Program-made: the position numbers and the translations under genes | Shown here: in pieces, positions 34,676 through 45,895 of the stretch | Layout of the letters: every line of letters begins with the position of its first letter | How positions within the stretch are numbered: the first letter of the stretch is position 1 | NCBI GenBank assembly: GCA_024449915.1 | Contig: JAMZAV010000356.1 | Span: forward strand, 372,001-436,000 | Source of the DNA: Sweltsa coloradensis | Lineage: Eukaryota; Arthropoda; Insecta; Plecoptera; Chloroperlidae | DNA length: 64,000 nucleotides | Direction: 5' to 3' | The notes under the pieces: generated by a model | The model's input: only the letters and a program-made list of their open reading frames with translations | Database searches by the model: none | Told to the model about the DNA's origin: nothing

Positions 34676-35165
34676 AATTGTGATCGCAAGTACAAGTACT
34701 GATAAGCGATTTGTTCTTAAAATTGTATTTATTTTATATTTTATTTCTGATGTAAATATTTGAACCTCGTTTAATACATTCAGTCATGTGCACTATACTT
34801 TTAAAAAAAGTATCACAACAATACCTCCCTCCGTAATTAAACTGGATATAACGTAAAAATAATAAAATCAAGGACCCGGCACCTCCACCAACAATGCTAT
34901 TCTTATGGAGCTAAAACTTTTCTCGCTCTACCCGGCACCTCCACCAAACGCATAATACATTTGCTATTTAAATGATTTGTTAATGACAGAATACGGTAAA
35001 TTTGAATTCTTTAAGATAGAATTAACGCATTTAATTCCAAAAATAATAACTTGGAATAATATGACCTCTTTCCAGTACAAGAAATGATTCACTCGATGAG
35101 AATGTATCGGGATGGCATTCTTTCTACATGCACCTATGTAATTGTAATGATTATTGCAGACTCAA
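34676..35165 (+). repeat. dispersed duplicated segment, copy 1
   Basis: It matches 60388-61260 over its whole length at high identity. Shared blocks include AAGTACTGAT, ATTTGAACCTCG, AAAAAAAGTATCACAACAAT, GGACCCGGCACCTCCACCAA (twice, 56 bp apart), GACAGAATACGGT, TCCAGTACAAGAAA and CACTCGATGAGAATG. The second copy has a family-G insertion where this one is uninterrupted, so this copy shows the empty site. Confidence 0.85.
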
Positions 35166-35754
35166 AGTCAACCAGGTTTGAACGACCTTCAAAATGGTCA
35201 CGTGATCAAGATTTATCTAGCACAACCAAAGGAGAAAAAATAAAAAATGCTATCATGCAATGGCCGCCTGATTTTGGAGCACTAGAAGTACTTTGACAGC
35301 TGAATTATTAGGAAATATTATAGACGTTGTTGTTCAAAATAAAGTGGTATTTTATAAGTCTTCCCCTTAACTACTTCATATCCATGTCATGTCCAATGTC
35401 GAAAGAGAAGTTGAAAAGATTTCTAGGATGAAGGGCCTACCTGAAAAAGGAACTCTTAGGCTTAGACCTATTAAGTGACAGCCAAATAAAAAACCTTTTT
35501 TAGCATTTGTAGTTTTTTTGTTGTTCCAAGAATGGTATTGAAGCGAGCTCTTATTGGTCCTTTATATTTTAACAATGTTTCTAATTGTTAAATTAATTGC
35601 TAATGTAAAAAATGTTTTTATTTATTTGTTTTCATTCGAATGAATGTGTATAGCCTAAATAAATTCCTTTTAAATAGTAATTTTTGCATTGGAGATTTTA
35701 AAGCATCACTTGTATGTAGTTTATTTTACAAGGAGGAGTCTTTCAATTGAACCA

Positions 35755-35860
35755 CCAATTTGATATGTGTGGTCACATGTAAAATGGCCGCCGAGAACTG
35801 TCAAAAGGTCGTTCAAACTTGAGTGAATTCAACTCTAGTATAGCGTTCACAGAAGGTATC
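35755..35860 (+). repeat. dispersed repeat J
   Basis: Inverted partner of 32060-32140 (see there). Confidence 0.6.
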
Positions 35861-36138
35861 GCTACTAAACAAACAGAAACCGCTCGGGTCGATTCTTGAT
35901 ATGATAACATCGAGACACGCGAGCGTCTATTCCGGTAGATGAATCAACCTTCTTGCTATTTATTACGTTAAACTTCATATAAACTATCAGGCGATCAGAG
36001 GAGATATTGCTAAGGGTCTAGGTTATCGAAATTGTAAGTTGCCGTGAGCTTCTAAACGTCTGAAAAACTATCGATTTTGATGTGAACATTTAATTTTGTG
36101 AGATTCCTAAATGAGATACAAAATTTATAAATATATTA

Positions 36139-36597
36139 GGAGTGTGCGAGTACACGAAATTTCGAGTCGAGTCTAGTATTTTATACTCAAAATCGAATAT
36201 TTAAACAATTATGATTTTGGTGGAGGTGCCTGGTCGCGCGCGAGTGAGAAAACGTGCTTTTTGATATAAATTGTTTTGAAGTTTTGAACTTTTTTTGCCA
36301 CAAATAATAAAGTTTCTCTTCATCTATATTGACATTTCCATGTAATATCAATAATTATTAAATGATTAGTCGATACCCTAGACATAATAACAATTTTACT
36401 TGGTTATTAAAATTATCTAGATAATGATATTTTGTTAGTTTATGTCTTTATTATTGGATACATGAAGGTTAATATCAATAAATACAATTAATATTGTTCA
36501 TATTTTAAATAAAGTCAAAGAGTAATAGTGAAAAAATCAAAAAGTACTCGGACTCGACTCGAAGTCAAAAATCAGGACTCTCACTCGCACACCCCTT
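36139..36597. mobile_element. hAT-like MITE, GGTGTGCGAGT termini
   Basis: The left end TAGGAGTGTGCGAGT and the right end (minus strand) AAGGGGTGTGCGAGT are inverted repeats. Arrays of TCGAGTCGAGTC / CGACTCGACTCGAAG follow inside each end. Short RGGGTGTGC termini and CGAGT-rich subterminal repeats are typical of hAT-type non-autonomous elements. No exact 8-bp target duplication could be confirmed. The interior carries GGTGGAGGTGCCTGGT at 36219. Confidence 0.6.
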
Positions 36598-37029
36598 AAA
36601 TAAATTATGACGGCAAATGCTTGATTTGGAATATACACCATAATGTTACACACCATATAAAACATGAAAATTGTTTCTATTAATGGAAGGCAGAATTGAT
36701 TTTTCCGTTTAATTAAGCGAACAAACTCGTGGAAATAGTTTGCATTTATTCATGCACCACACGCTGTACTCCAAAGTCGTTCATCATTTGAAAAGTAATT
36801 TAAATTTAAAATTATACTGGATAAACATTTTAAATTAAAAATATAAATTGTAAGTGATAACGTGCATAATAAATAACAGCCATGCGGCTACTGGCCCCAC
36901 ACAATATAACTATAATAGTTTCTTGCAAGTAGTTTAGATTAGAACGGACTGTAGAAAAAAAATAAGAATTCACGTATAAAAAGGTTTTGGAATTTTCTGT
37001 AGAACGTGCATTTGTTTGAATTTTAATTT

Positions 37030-37262
37030 AATTTATCGTGAGATTCCTTCCCAGGGTACAATGCATGCCCCTCTTCAGATGTCTGAGGAGGTATTTTGGA
37101 ATTAGGACAATTGTGCAGGGATGTCCAAAGGCTGTTTAAGAGGACTCAATCATTTGCATTCGCAGTAACACCTGAAAAATCTCATTAAAAGCTTTCAGTC
37201 GGGATTCGAACCCGGAACCTCTTGAATCAGTGTGTCGCACTTAACGCTTTTGCATTCAATGT
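37030..37262 (-). mobile_element. tRNA-derived SINE, family A (copy 5)
   Basis: CATGCCCCTCTTCAGATGTC at the left, AGAGGACTCAATCATTTGCA in the middle and GGGATTCGAACCCGGAACCT in the head, with a decayed A-box region. Confidence 0.75.
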
Positions 37263-38400
37263 CGATATATTCGTTTGAGAACACGAAAGATTATTTTTGG
37301 CGATGTATAGGAAAAGATTGTACCAACAGATCATAAAATATATCCTAGATATTATCATAAACAGTTTGTCAACAATTAATTGCCAACAATAATTGTCCAC
37401 AATTAGAGATTTATAATACTAGGAAAACGCTTAAGTCCCGCCGCGTTGTTGGATGAGCGTAATTGGTGCATTGAGCTGCCATGTGTTATGCGGATTTTCT
37501 GTTGTTCTGTGAAAAAATCATTACTAAATTGAAGATTTTTTTTTAATTAAATAAAATTTAATAAAAACTTAACTTAAATTTTAATTTTTTTTAATTAATC
37601 GTAATTTAAAAAAAAATAAAATCGTAATATTGAAATTTTCATAAGAAATAATTATTCGATTGCGCACAAATTTTACACGAATATGTTAATTCATAAAATT
37701 AAGGTTCTGTGAAAAAATCATTACAATAGGACAAAGCATGTAGGTGTTGTAAGTCAAAGAATGTTTTAAAAAAGAAAAAAAAACGTAAAATTTCGATTTT
37801 CATGAGAAATGGTTTTTTGATTGCGCTCAAATTTCACACGAATATCTAAATTCATAAAATTAAGGTTCTGTGAAAAAATCATTAAAATCGGATAAAGCAT
37901 GTAGGTGTTATAAGCTAAAGATTTTTTTTTAAATCGAAAAAAATCGTAAAATTGCGATTTTAATGAGAAATAATTTTTTGATTGCGCTCAAAAACGTGGC
38001 AGTTCTTGGTTCAGAGATTTCAAAGGCCTCCATAAAATTTCATCGCAATTGGAGTATCGGTTTAGCCGGAATCGTGCTCACAGACACACAATAATACAAA
38101 CAGAAAAAAAAGAAAAACATTCCGGATTTTTTTCTCCAGTGTAGTGAAATGGAATCTTCGCTTCGCTCGCTTCGCTCGCTACGCTCGCTACGCTCATCCA
38201 AAAATAATATTATAATGACTAGGACTGAAACCCAGTTTTTGTTTTTGTGATTAGCGAAAATCAATTTTGGAAACATATTCAGTTTTCGGTAAGGATTGCC
38301 TGTGTAGAGTGCAGGAGTGGATCTGGCCCTGACATTATATAACAGAAAAGCTATTCATAAAGTGAAGCTTCGATTCCTAAATAAAAACAGTTTTAAATTT

Positions 38401-38725
38401 AGTTTATTTGAATGAAGGGGCGCGACAACCGCTAGGTTATCAGCGCCACTCTAGCTAAGGGGATATAGGGAGGAGGGGCCCACGCTTGTCAGAACGAGCC
38501 ACGGGTAGGGGAAGGAAAAGGGGGGGTTCTCACGTCGCGGTTGTCATCGTCTTTGTCGTCGTCGGGGAGTTCGTCAAGAGAAGGGGGAGAATTCCCCGGG
38601 AACGATCATCTCCAGAGTCAATGTTTTCCGGTCAGACACCTGCGTGTATCATGTAATCTGTCAGCAGTGTCTGCTGCCCCTGCAATTAAGCCCGTATGCA
38701 ATCTGCGCCACAATCTCTGTTAATA
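38401..38725 (+). mobile_element. family-G repeat (GTCGTC-rich 3' part)
   Basis: Shared blocks with 52380-52540, 55550-55780, 60866-61135 and 62310-62640 are GCCACTCTAGC, AGAACGAGCCACGGGTAGGG, TTCTCACGTCGCGG, TCATCGTCTTTGTCGTCGTC and AATTCCCCGGGAACGA. It lies within the foldback centre, so it inserted later or was captured. Confidence 0.6.
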
Positions 38726-38826
38726 TAATCTAGTTGGCGACTGTCACAGGCGACGGAATGAGGAACTATAGCTTCATTACCAGGGAGATTATCCGCCATG
38801 CGTTATTATACCCTATAATCATCTGC

Positions 38827-39487
38827 TTAAGGGGAGTCCGGCTTGATCATTTTACACACTTTCAAATTTGTTTAGACAATTTTAGTCGCATCTATTTGTG
38901 ATTTTATATAATTGTGTAAAAATTAATTATGAAGGCATCTATTAAAATAATTTTCCATTAATTGATTATAGAAAAAACATAAAAATATAAATTCAATATT
39001 CTAAAATTTTGAGTCTTGTCAAAATGGTCAAAAAATTGAAAATTTGATATGATAGAAGCATACAGATGTCCTTCATTATCAATTATTCCAAGTTGTATAA
39101 AGATGTTATATAACAGGGGAAGAACGATACAAGTCCATGAAAAACACGTTTGGATGGTCACTTTAGATGAAGAAACAATGTTAATTCAAACTTTAAAAGC
39201 CGTTTATCTCAGAAGTATACAAATGTGACTTGTATTGTGGTCTCTTTGTATCCTTCTTGTGTTTAATGGCGCGCGACACGCGAGGAAATAAATCTCTACG
39301 TGTACCGAACGCTAAAAACAGCCAAAAACTTTTTGCAATAAGTGTTATTTTTTAACATAGAAAAGTGTCAATGTATGACCCTTCATTTCCGCTTACGTGA
39401 CAACTGTACCAAATTCTAAACAACTGTGGTGTCATTCAGCCGAGAGTACAGTAATCTGCCTCAAACGAATGTCCTATATCCTCTTAA
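38827..39487. mobile_element. MITE with TTAA flanks in the foldback centre
   Basis: TTAA at 38827-38830 and 39484-39487. The left end is GGGGAGTCCGG; the right end read from the minus strand is GAGGATATAGGACATTCG. The right subterminal part (GTGACAACTGTACC, CAACTGTGGTGTCA, AGCCGAG) is shared with family H at 50446, 53024 and 54515. Confidence 0.55.
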
Positions 39488-40888
39488 GATAGAATATACC
39501 GTGTTGTTTAACTTTTGGCTGTAACATTGGCTAGCAGTCATCAAGAATGATGTATAAATGTTGTTTACGGCAGCATTGAAATGAACACAGTACTCTTTAA
39601 AAATTTACTATAGATTAATCACAAAATTATCCCGTTCGAAATTTTTGAACTATTTTACAGAAACCAAAACAAGAAAATTGAAGAAAAATAAACTACTTTA
39701 AGTGCCTTTTCTATAATAATAATAATCTCGCTTAATTATTGGATGAGCGTAGCGAGCGTAGCGAGCGAAGCGAAGATTCCATTTCACTACACTGGAGAAA
39801 AAAATCCGGAATGTTTTTTTTTTTTCTTTTTTTTTTTTTTTCTGTATTATTGTGTGTTTGTCAGCACGATTCCGGCTAAACCGATACTCCAATTGCGATG
39901 AAATTTTATGGAGGCCTTTGAAATCTCTGAACTTAGAACTGCCACGTTTTTGAGCGCAATCGAAAAATTATTTCTCATGAAAATCGCAATTTTACGATTT
40001 TTTTTCGATTTTTTAAAAATTTCTTTGACTTATAACACCAACATGCTTTATCCGATTTTAATGATTTTTTCACAGAACCATAATTTTATGAATTAAGATA
40101 TTCGTGTGAAATTTGAGCGCAATCGAAAAATTATTTCTCATGAAAATCGAAATTTTACGGGTTTTTTCTTTTTTAAAACAATTCTTTGACTTTTAACACC
40201 TACATGCTTTAACCAATTGTAATAATTTTTTCACAGAACCTTAATTTTATGAATTTATATATTCGTGTGAAATTTGAGCGCAATCGAATAATTTTTTTTA
40301 TATGAAAATCGCAATTTTACGATTTTTTTTTTCTTTTTTAAAATTACGATTAATTAAAAAATTAAAAATTAAAGTTTATTTTTCATTTAATTTAAATTAA
40401 TTTTTAAAAAATCTTCAACTTAGACATGATTTTTTCACAGAACAACAGAAAATCCGCATAACACATGGCAGCTCAATGCACCAATTACGCTCATCCAACA
40501 ACGCGGCGGGACTTAAGCGTTTTCCTAGTATTAATTATCATACATATATAAGTGGAATGGCTGCTAAGTTTGAAACCTGGTACAATAAGCCTGCTTGCCT
40601 CCTCTTAACAGTCGAGAGTCTATGAAGCCTAATTATTAATTATTAGTTGCGAGGATTGAATGCTGATTAATTACGTCTAGGTTGTGTTTAACGGCTGCTT
40701 AACTGATGACGTTACAATACCATCAATCAACACAATCACATACAATGAAGATGATGAACCATTACAACATCTGAACTAGTACATATTTCGATATTTGAAC
40801 AATCGAAGGAATTCATTTTTAGGAAATCGAATTTTTAAATGTTTTTCACTAATTTAAAAAAGAATAATTTCATACATTTTTTAACCAT

Positions 40889-40946
40889 TTTGGTTTGTTT
40901 GTTTGTTTGTTTGTTTGTTTGTTTTGTTTGTTTATTTATTTATCCA
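40889..40946. repeat. (GTTT)n/(ATTT)n microsatellite
   Basis: About ten GTTT units followed by ATTT units. Confidence 0.9.
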
Positions 40947-41034
40947 TAACAGAACAAAGTTCCAGAGATACATGGATTTGATAAATTTGTTTTCGATTGT
41001 CATGATAATTGTGGTTCAATTTCACATTTTTAGG

Positions 41035-41275
41035 GGGCAAAGCTTTGTCTGTCTGTCCGTCTGTGCGTGTGTCACGTCTCACGATAAAACCGAACATGAC
41101 GTCCGATTGACAAGTTGTTTTTTCGTTGGCTTTGCCCTTTCAACAATGATGACAGAATGTTTTTGGTGACCCTAATGGAAAGGGGGGAGTGCACAGCCCC
41201 CTCCCCCCCCCCCCCCCCCCAGAAAGTCTAAATATTCATGACCTGGCACCACCTCCACAATTTCTGGAAGAAATA
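41035..41275 (+). repeat. repeat related to 11300-11449, with C20 run
   Basis: GTCTGTCTGTCCGTCTG, CTCACGATAAAACCG, GATTGACA, GACAGAATG and TTTTTGGTGACC precede a run of about twenty C (41201-41220). A damaged GACCTGGCACC...CCTCCAC follows. It resembles the sequence around 11300-11449. Confidence 0.45.
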
Positions 41276-41624
41276 TCAAGCGGCACATCAAACCGCCACA
41301 AAAAAAATCATCGCATTCTGAATGGTTTATTTGTGTATTTATTTCGGCGATCTGTTGATAAAGAAACTTGGCTTCCTCTTTTTGTAGCCTACTCCCGTTT
41401 CCGTATTTGTCAACGATATGTACTGTAGGTATTGTAAGATATATTGCTATTTTGGAAACATGTTAGTTTGAAATATAATTCAACGCAATACCCACGCATT
41501 AGGGTTGACTCAAAAGACCGAAATCGCTCATCCATCAACGCTACTGGACATATAACTATTGATATAACCAGTAGTTAACTCACATACCGATTCTGCTTAT
41601 CTGCTGGTGAGGTGGAGGTTACTG

Positions 41625-41665
41625 CTTACCTGTAACAGAAGAACAAGAAGTTGGTATTAAGTGTC
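41625..41665 (-). promoter_or_regulatory. candidate recursive splice site (minus strand)
   Basis: On the minus strand CTTCTTGTTCTTCTGTTACAG runs straight into GTAAGCAGT (junction between 41639 and 41640). The long pyrimidine tract with AG|GTAAG fits the insect ratchet-point consensus well. The following bases contain stops in all frames, so a coding exon is unlikely, which favours either a recursive site or chance. Confidence 0.3.
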
Positions 41666-42175
41666 GAACAAACCTCATACTTAGCCTGATTAAGGTGGCC
41701 CATGCACTACTTAAGGGGCTATTACCCTTAAATGTATATTGACCCCATTTGTTAATGCAATTTACTGAGCTTAAGTGTTTTTTTTTATATTATTATTGAA
41801 ACTAAACTGTTACAGGATTTTAAAGCGAAGTAGTCTTCATCGCATTGGGTATCATTGCCCATGCGAGGTTATACCCATACCGAGCGTAAGCTCATAAAGG
41901 GTGACTTTTGGAGGCACACATTTTGGGGAACACTCGTATTGCCTAGATATAGCCTGGTTGATAAGATAGGGGTTTAGTTAGGGAGTTGATCATTAAGTGT
42001 TTTGTATTTAGGGGTGGGAAGACACAAAGATTATATTTTATTCTGACACTGATGATTGAAATTTGCGTATTCATTCCAAAATTTGTGAGCATTTCACGAA
42101 TCAAAAATGACGGTTTAAAATTGTCTGTCTTGTAACTGTGCACAAATATACACCTACACACATGCATATAGGATG

Positions 42176-42570
42176 TATTTGATATGTTCACAAACACAAT
42201 AGTAAAATGTTGTTTGAAATAACAGTTGTTAGTCAATGCGTACTTGCATAAACAACGGAGATAAACAATTACTGTTCCATTGAATTGAAGAATAATATCG
42301 TACGCTCGTACAATACATCGCAACTAGTTCAAAACATCTTCTTATTTCCTGAATCCAAACTAAAGAAGTTTCTATTTGATATGTTCACAATCACAATAGT
42401 AATATATTGTTTGATACAACAGTTGTTAGTCAATGCCTACTTGCATAAACAACGGAGATGAACAATGACTGTTTTGATTGAATTGAAGAATAATATCGTA
42501 CGCTCGTACAATACATCGCAACTAGTTCAAAACATCTTCTTATTTCCTGAATCCAAACTAAAGAATTTGA
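42176..42570 (+). repeat. tandem duplication, 197-bp unit
   Basis: TATTTGATATGTTCACAA at 42176 recurs at 42373. Shared blocks include AGTTGTTAGTCAATGC, CTTGCATAAACAACGGAGAT and ATATCGTACGCTCGTACAAT. The 3' half of the two copies is identical; the 5' half differs at several bases. Gene-free sequence surrounds it. Confidence 0.95.
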
Positions 42571-42589
42571 TTTGATTTATTTGATAGAG

Positions 42590-43190
42590 AAAAGCAATAA
42601 TATAGAATACAAACTAAAGTGCCTTCTACTCGATCAAGCAGAACAATATACAATACAAATATGAAAATATATTAGTTAATATTGGGGGCAGAGTAGGATA
42701 ATATCAATAAGATTGCCTGCATGGTCTTTGAACCAATAACTTAAGGTTTACTATTGAAAACTTTGAGTCATTTCCTTCAATTTTCTTGGTCTAGTTTCAA
42801 GTTCTTGGTACTTATAGATTTGCAGTTGAAGTGCACGATGGCTCATGCGGTTTTGGCACATGTGCAAGAGTTTTACTCCAAGTGCAATGGGATATATTTC
42901 TGTATGGGATAGTTTAAGTAAAGCTGGGCTATAAAATGTAATTTAACCATCTATATCCGACGAAAATGTCGATACCGATATTTTGAAATAACATAGTTTG
43001 TTCAAAAATAAAACGAAAAATAAGTTAAGAGTGGGTCAACTACTAAAATTATTAAGCTGAAATAGGTAAATTGTTTATTCATTAAGTTTAAGGGTGCGTC
43101 AACCGATAGGACAAACTATAGAGCTTCTAAAAGATCCAGACTTGTGCGTTCTGCGTAAAAACTTGGTTTTCTCGAGCTTGGCCAACAGTC
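42590..43190. other. unique stretch
   Basis: No gene or repeat recognised. A short GATTTGATTTATTTGAT start suggests an old retroelement tail at 42566-42590. Confidence 0.35.
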
Positions 43191-43795
43191 TTAAGGGGCG
43201 CTGAGCTTGGCCCAACTCAAATGCGCGCGCTCAGGTGTTGATGATTTCTGCTGAACGGTTGATAATATTATTACCAAATTTTGCATGGATGTTAATAAAG
43301 TACTTTTATATTAATATCTGCACTTTTGACTTTATTGCAAAAAAAAGGCTTTTAAGATCCATGACGAGGAATAAGGAATATCTTGAGAATCCTTCATAAG
43401 TCCAATATGTAAAAAAAAAAAAAAGTGAAATCCAAAACATGGATTTTAATTCTAGAAATTCCCACCAAACCGTTTATCTCACGATAATATAAAATAAACC
43501 TCAGCGTTCACATTAACTTAAACGTTTATATCTAGTATGCAAATTTGAGTTGAAAAAAATTGTACGCTTGGAATAAATTCTCGAATTTATTACCAAAAAA
43601 GAGTAAATATCGATGATTTCATTAATTTTTAATTCAATATCAATGTTAAAATTTAGAAATACGCGTACTGAATAGCATAGATTTATTCTTTAATATTGTA
43701 AGCGTGAAATTTGAAAACGGTGTTTAAACAGTTTACCCAAAGAAAAAAAACAACAGAAAACTCGTCTCCGCGCCAGCCTCAGCGACTCCCCTTAA
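43191..43795. mobile_element. MITE with TTAA flanks, GGGGCGCTGAG termini
   Basis: TTAA at 43191-43194 and 43792-43795. Ends GGGGCGCTGAGCTTGGCCC and (minus strand) GGGGAGTCGCTGAGGCTGGC are inverted repeats with a three-base gap. AT-rich interior of about 600 bp without coding capacity. Confidence 0.6.
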
Positions 43796-44577
43796 GCGTC
43801 TCATCCTATTTTGTCTACTCCCGTACCCACTTGTTCCAACCTCTGTATTTTCCTATACAACTCCTTCTATAAACATCCACTCCGCGGATTCCAAGCAATC
43901 ATAGATAGATCGACCCCTCCACCTTAGCTCACGTTGACTTGAACCTCGAACACAGATAAACCAGGTCAAATCCACCAAGATAAAAACCTCACGGGAGCAA
44001 ACAGATGCTTTCTAAATGTTTTGTATTGCACGGGAATCAGATGTCGGCTAAGTGCTTGGTGTAATACAGATGGTAGATTGAGGTTGGAGCGCTTTTAGTT
44101 GTACACTGTCTGAGATCGTATTACATCCGTAGAGTAGGCTGAAAAACACGTAAAAGGAATGGGAAGGTCATAACTAAGCTGAGAATATGTTTAATACAGA
44201 GAGCTGTTTAAAGACTTTATCACAGAGGACCAATCTTAACGATAAATCAATACATCTGTATGAATTTTGTTATTATAAAATTAATGCATATATCATATTA
44301 TCATTAGAGGTACGTGAAAATAGCGTTTTGTGAACAGATGCTACGAAGCACCATTTTTTCACTAAAAACTAAGGTTTTCCAGTCCTATTTTATTTATTTT
44401 TCCCGTAGTAGGGCCTATCTACAATTTTTTAATACATATTTTTACTCAGTTGATATTAATTCAAAATTAATGACATTTTTTCCAAGAAAAAGCTTCAAAC
44501 ACAAGCTTTCGAAAGTGGCCAAAAAATAGATGCTATAAAACGCTATAAAATGCGCGTACCTTTAGTTAAATGATCAT

Positions 44578-44995
44578 ATAACTAGGCCGCTTTGCTAACT
44601 CTTTTTCCAGCCGCGTTGATGGATGTGCTTTTATGGTTGATTATCGTTGCCCTAAAAGTACGATTTCTATAAGGAATATTTCTTTCATTGTCCTTATAAT
44701 CATAACATATCTTAGTTAAGTGATTGCGTTCCAATTAGGTTTCGTCAAGATTGGAGTAGCCGTTTGCCCGGTCGCGGGCCAAATATCCCGAAAATATCGT
44801 ATTAAAATTTTTTAAAACCGTGAAAGTACGATACACATGAGAAAATCTTCTTCTATTATACGAAAAATTTGGCAGATCTAAATTATTTTAAGATTTTGAA
44901 GGACCTACATAATTTTCATTAAGATCGAATATTATGCCATTTGCCCAGTAGAGAGCGAACAGACAAAAAACAAACAAAAAATATTTATCAATTGG
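44578..44995 (+). mobile_element. solo arm related to the foldback group
   Basis: It begins ATAACTAGGCCGCTTTGC, then GCGTTGATGGATG, AAGATTGGAGTAGCCGTTTG, AAATATCGTATTAAAA and GTGAAAGTACGAT. It continues with TTTTCATTAAGATCGA and GTAGAGAGCGAACAGAC. Same block order as 48387-48950. Confidence 0.6.
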
Positions 44996-45323
44996 GATAA
45001 TTCTACTAGTGACAAAACCAAAATATTTTTCCAGTCAATTGACATCAACATGTGACAAGCTGCTTCTATTAAATTCACAATTAACATGTTTTTATTTAAT
45101 TCCAGTCTAAATCCAATCCATCACACACTACTGTGATGAAAATAACGGTATGAAACCACCTGAATCGTCAACAAATTTCCAATTATAGCTACGACATTAA
45201 ACTCATCTCATGTGTTATGTCATATATGGGACGGGCAATACCGAGCAGACAATAACTTATCCAGGAATCGGGTCGATCAAACTATTATCACCAGACTCAA
45301 ATAAAGAGTTTTCAACCGATCGT

Positions 45324-45495
45324 CTAGGTCATATTATCATAAAAATATAATTTATATCTGATCATAGTCAACAGATGTTGCTGTTGAACGAAGATGTTCA
45401 ATTTTTAGGTCATATTATCATAAAAATATCATACATTATAGTCCACAGATGTTACTGTTAAAAAGAGATGGTCTGATTTCAGAATCTAAAAACCG
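45324..45495 (+). repeat. tandem duplication, ~92-bp unit
   Basis: TAGGTCATATTATCATAAAA at 45324 and 45416, followed in both by CAGATGTTGCTGTT / CAGATGTTACTGTT and an AAGATG-type block. Confidence 0.8.
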
Positions 45496-45856
45496 TTGGA
45501 AGACGGATTTCAATTTTGTTCTAGAATACACATAAATGCACATTTATTAGTAGGCTTATACTAACAATTTCCTTATAATAATAAAAATGTATTTTATAAT
45601 TAATTCCCAATGGAAAAAGATTAATGATTAATACATTTAAAAAAAGTAGGTTTATTGTTTTTATTTTTAATGCCAATTGCAAATAAAAGAGCCTACAACA
45701 TAAGTCCGATTAGTTAAACGTTCAGTTAAATACCTTGACATTTATCCACCTTGATTTGAGCATTTATAGCTCCATGATTTGAGTACCTACTTATGTAGGT
45801 ATTAAAAGTTCATTATAAAAAACAAAAAACTTTGGCAAGTTTCTCATTTATGGTTC

Positions 45857-45895
45857 TTTTTTTCTTTCTTTCTTTCTTTCTTTCTTCTTTCTTTG
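45857..45895. repeat. (TTTC)n microsatellite
   Basis: About nine TTTC units with one CTT interruption. Confidence 0.9.

Larger units (their letters stand above)
37416..40531. mobile_element. 3.1-kb foldback element with ~800-bp inverted arms and TA flanks
   Basis: The outer ends ATACTAGGAAAACGCTTAAG and the mirror CTTAAGCGTTTTCCTAGTAT are exact, flanked by TA on both sides (37414-37415 and 40532-40533). Arms (about 37416-38205 and 39736-40531) mirror each other throughout. Each arm has roughly three direct sub-repeats of about 165 bp containing TTCTGTGAAAAAATCATTA, CGATTTTCATGAGAAAT and TTTGATTGCGCTCAAATTTC. Each ends inside with CGCTTCGCTCGCT/CGAGCGTAGC repeats. The centre (38206-39735) carries two younger insertions and no transposase frame. 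TA flanks suggest Tc1/mariner-type mobilisation; the architecture resembles Drosophila foldback elements. Confidence 0.8.

Noticed and set aside
37416..40531. Assembly-made inverted duplication rather than an element
   Set aside because: TA flanks at both exact ends, related solo arms elsewhere and arm divergence argue for a real element, though reads should be checked.
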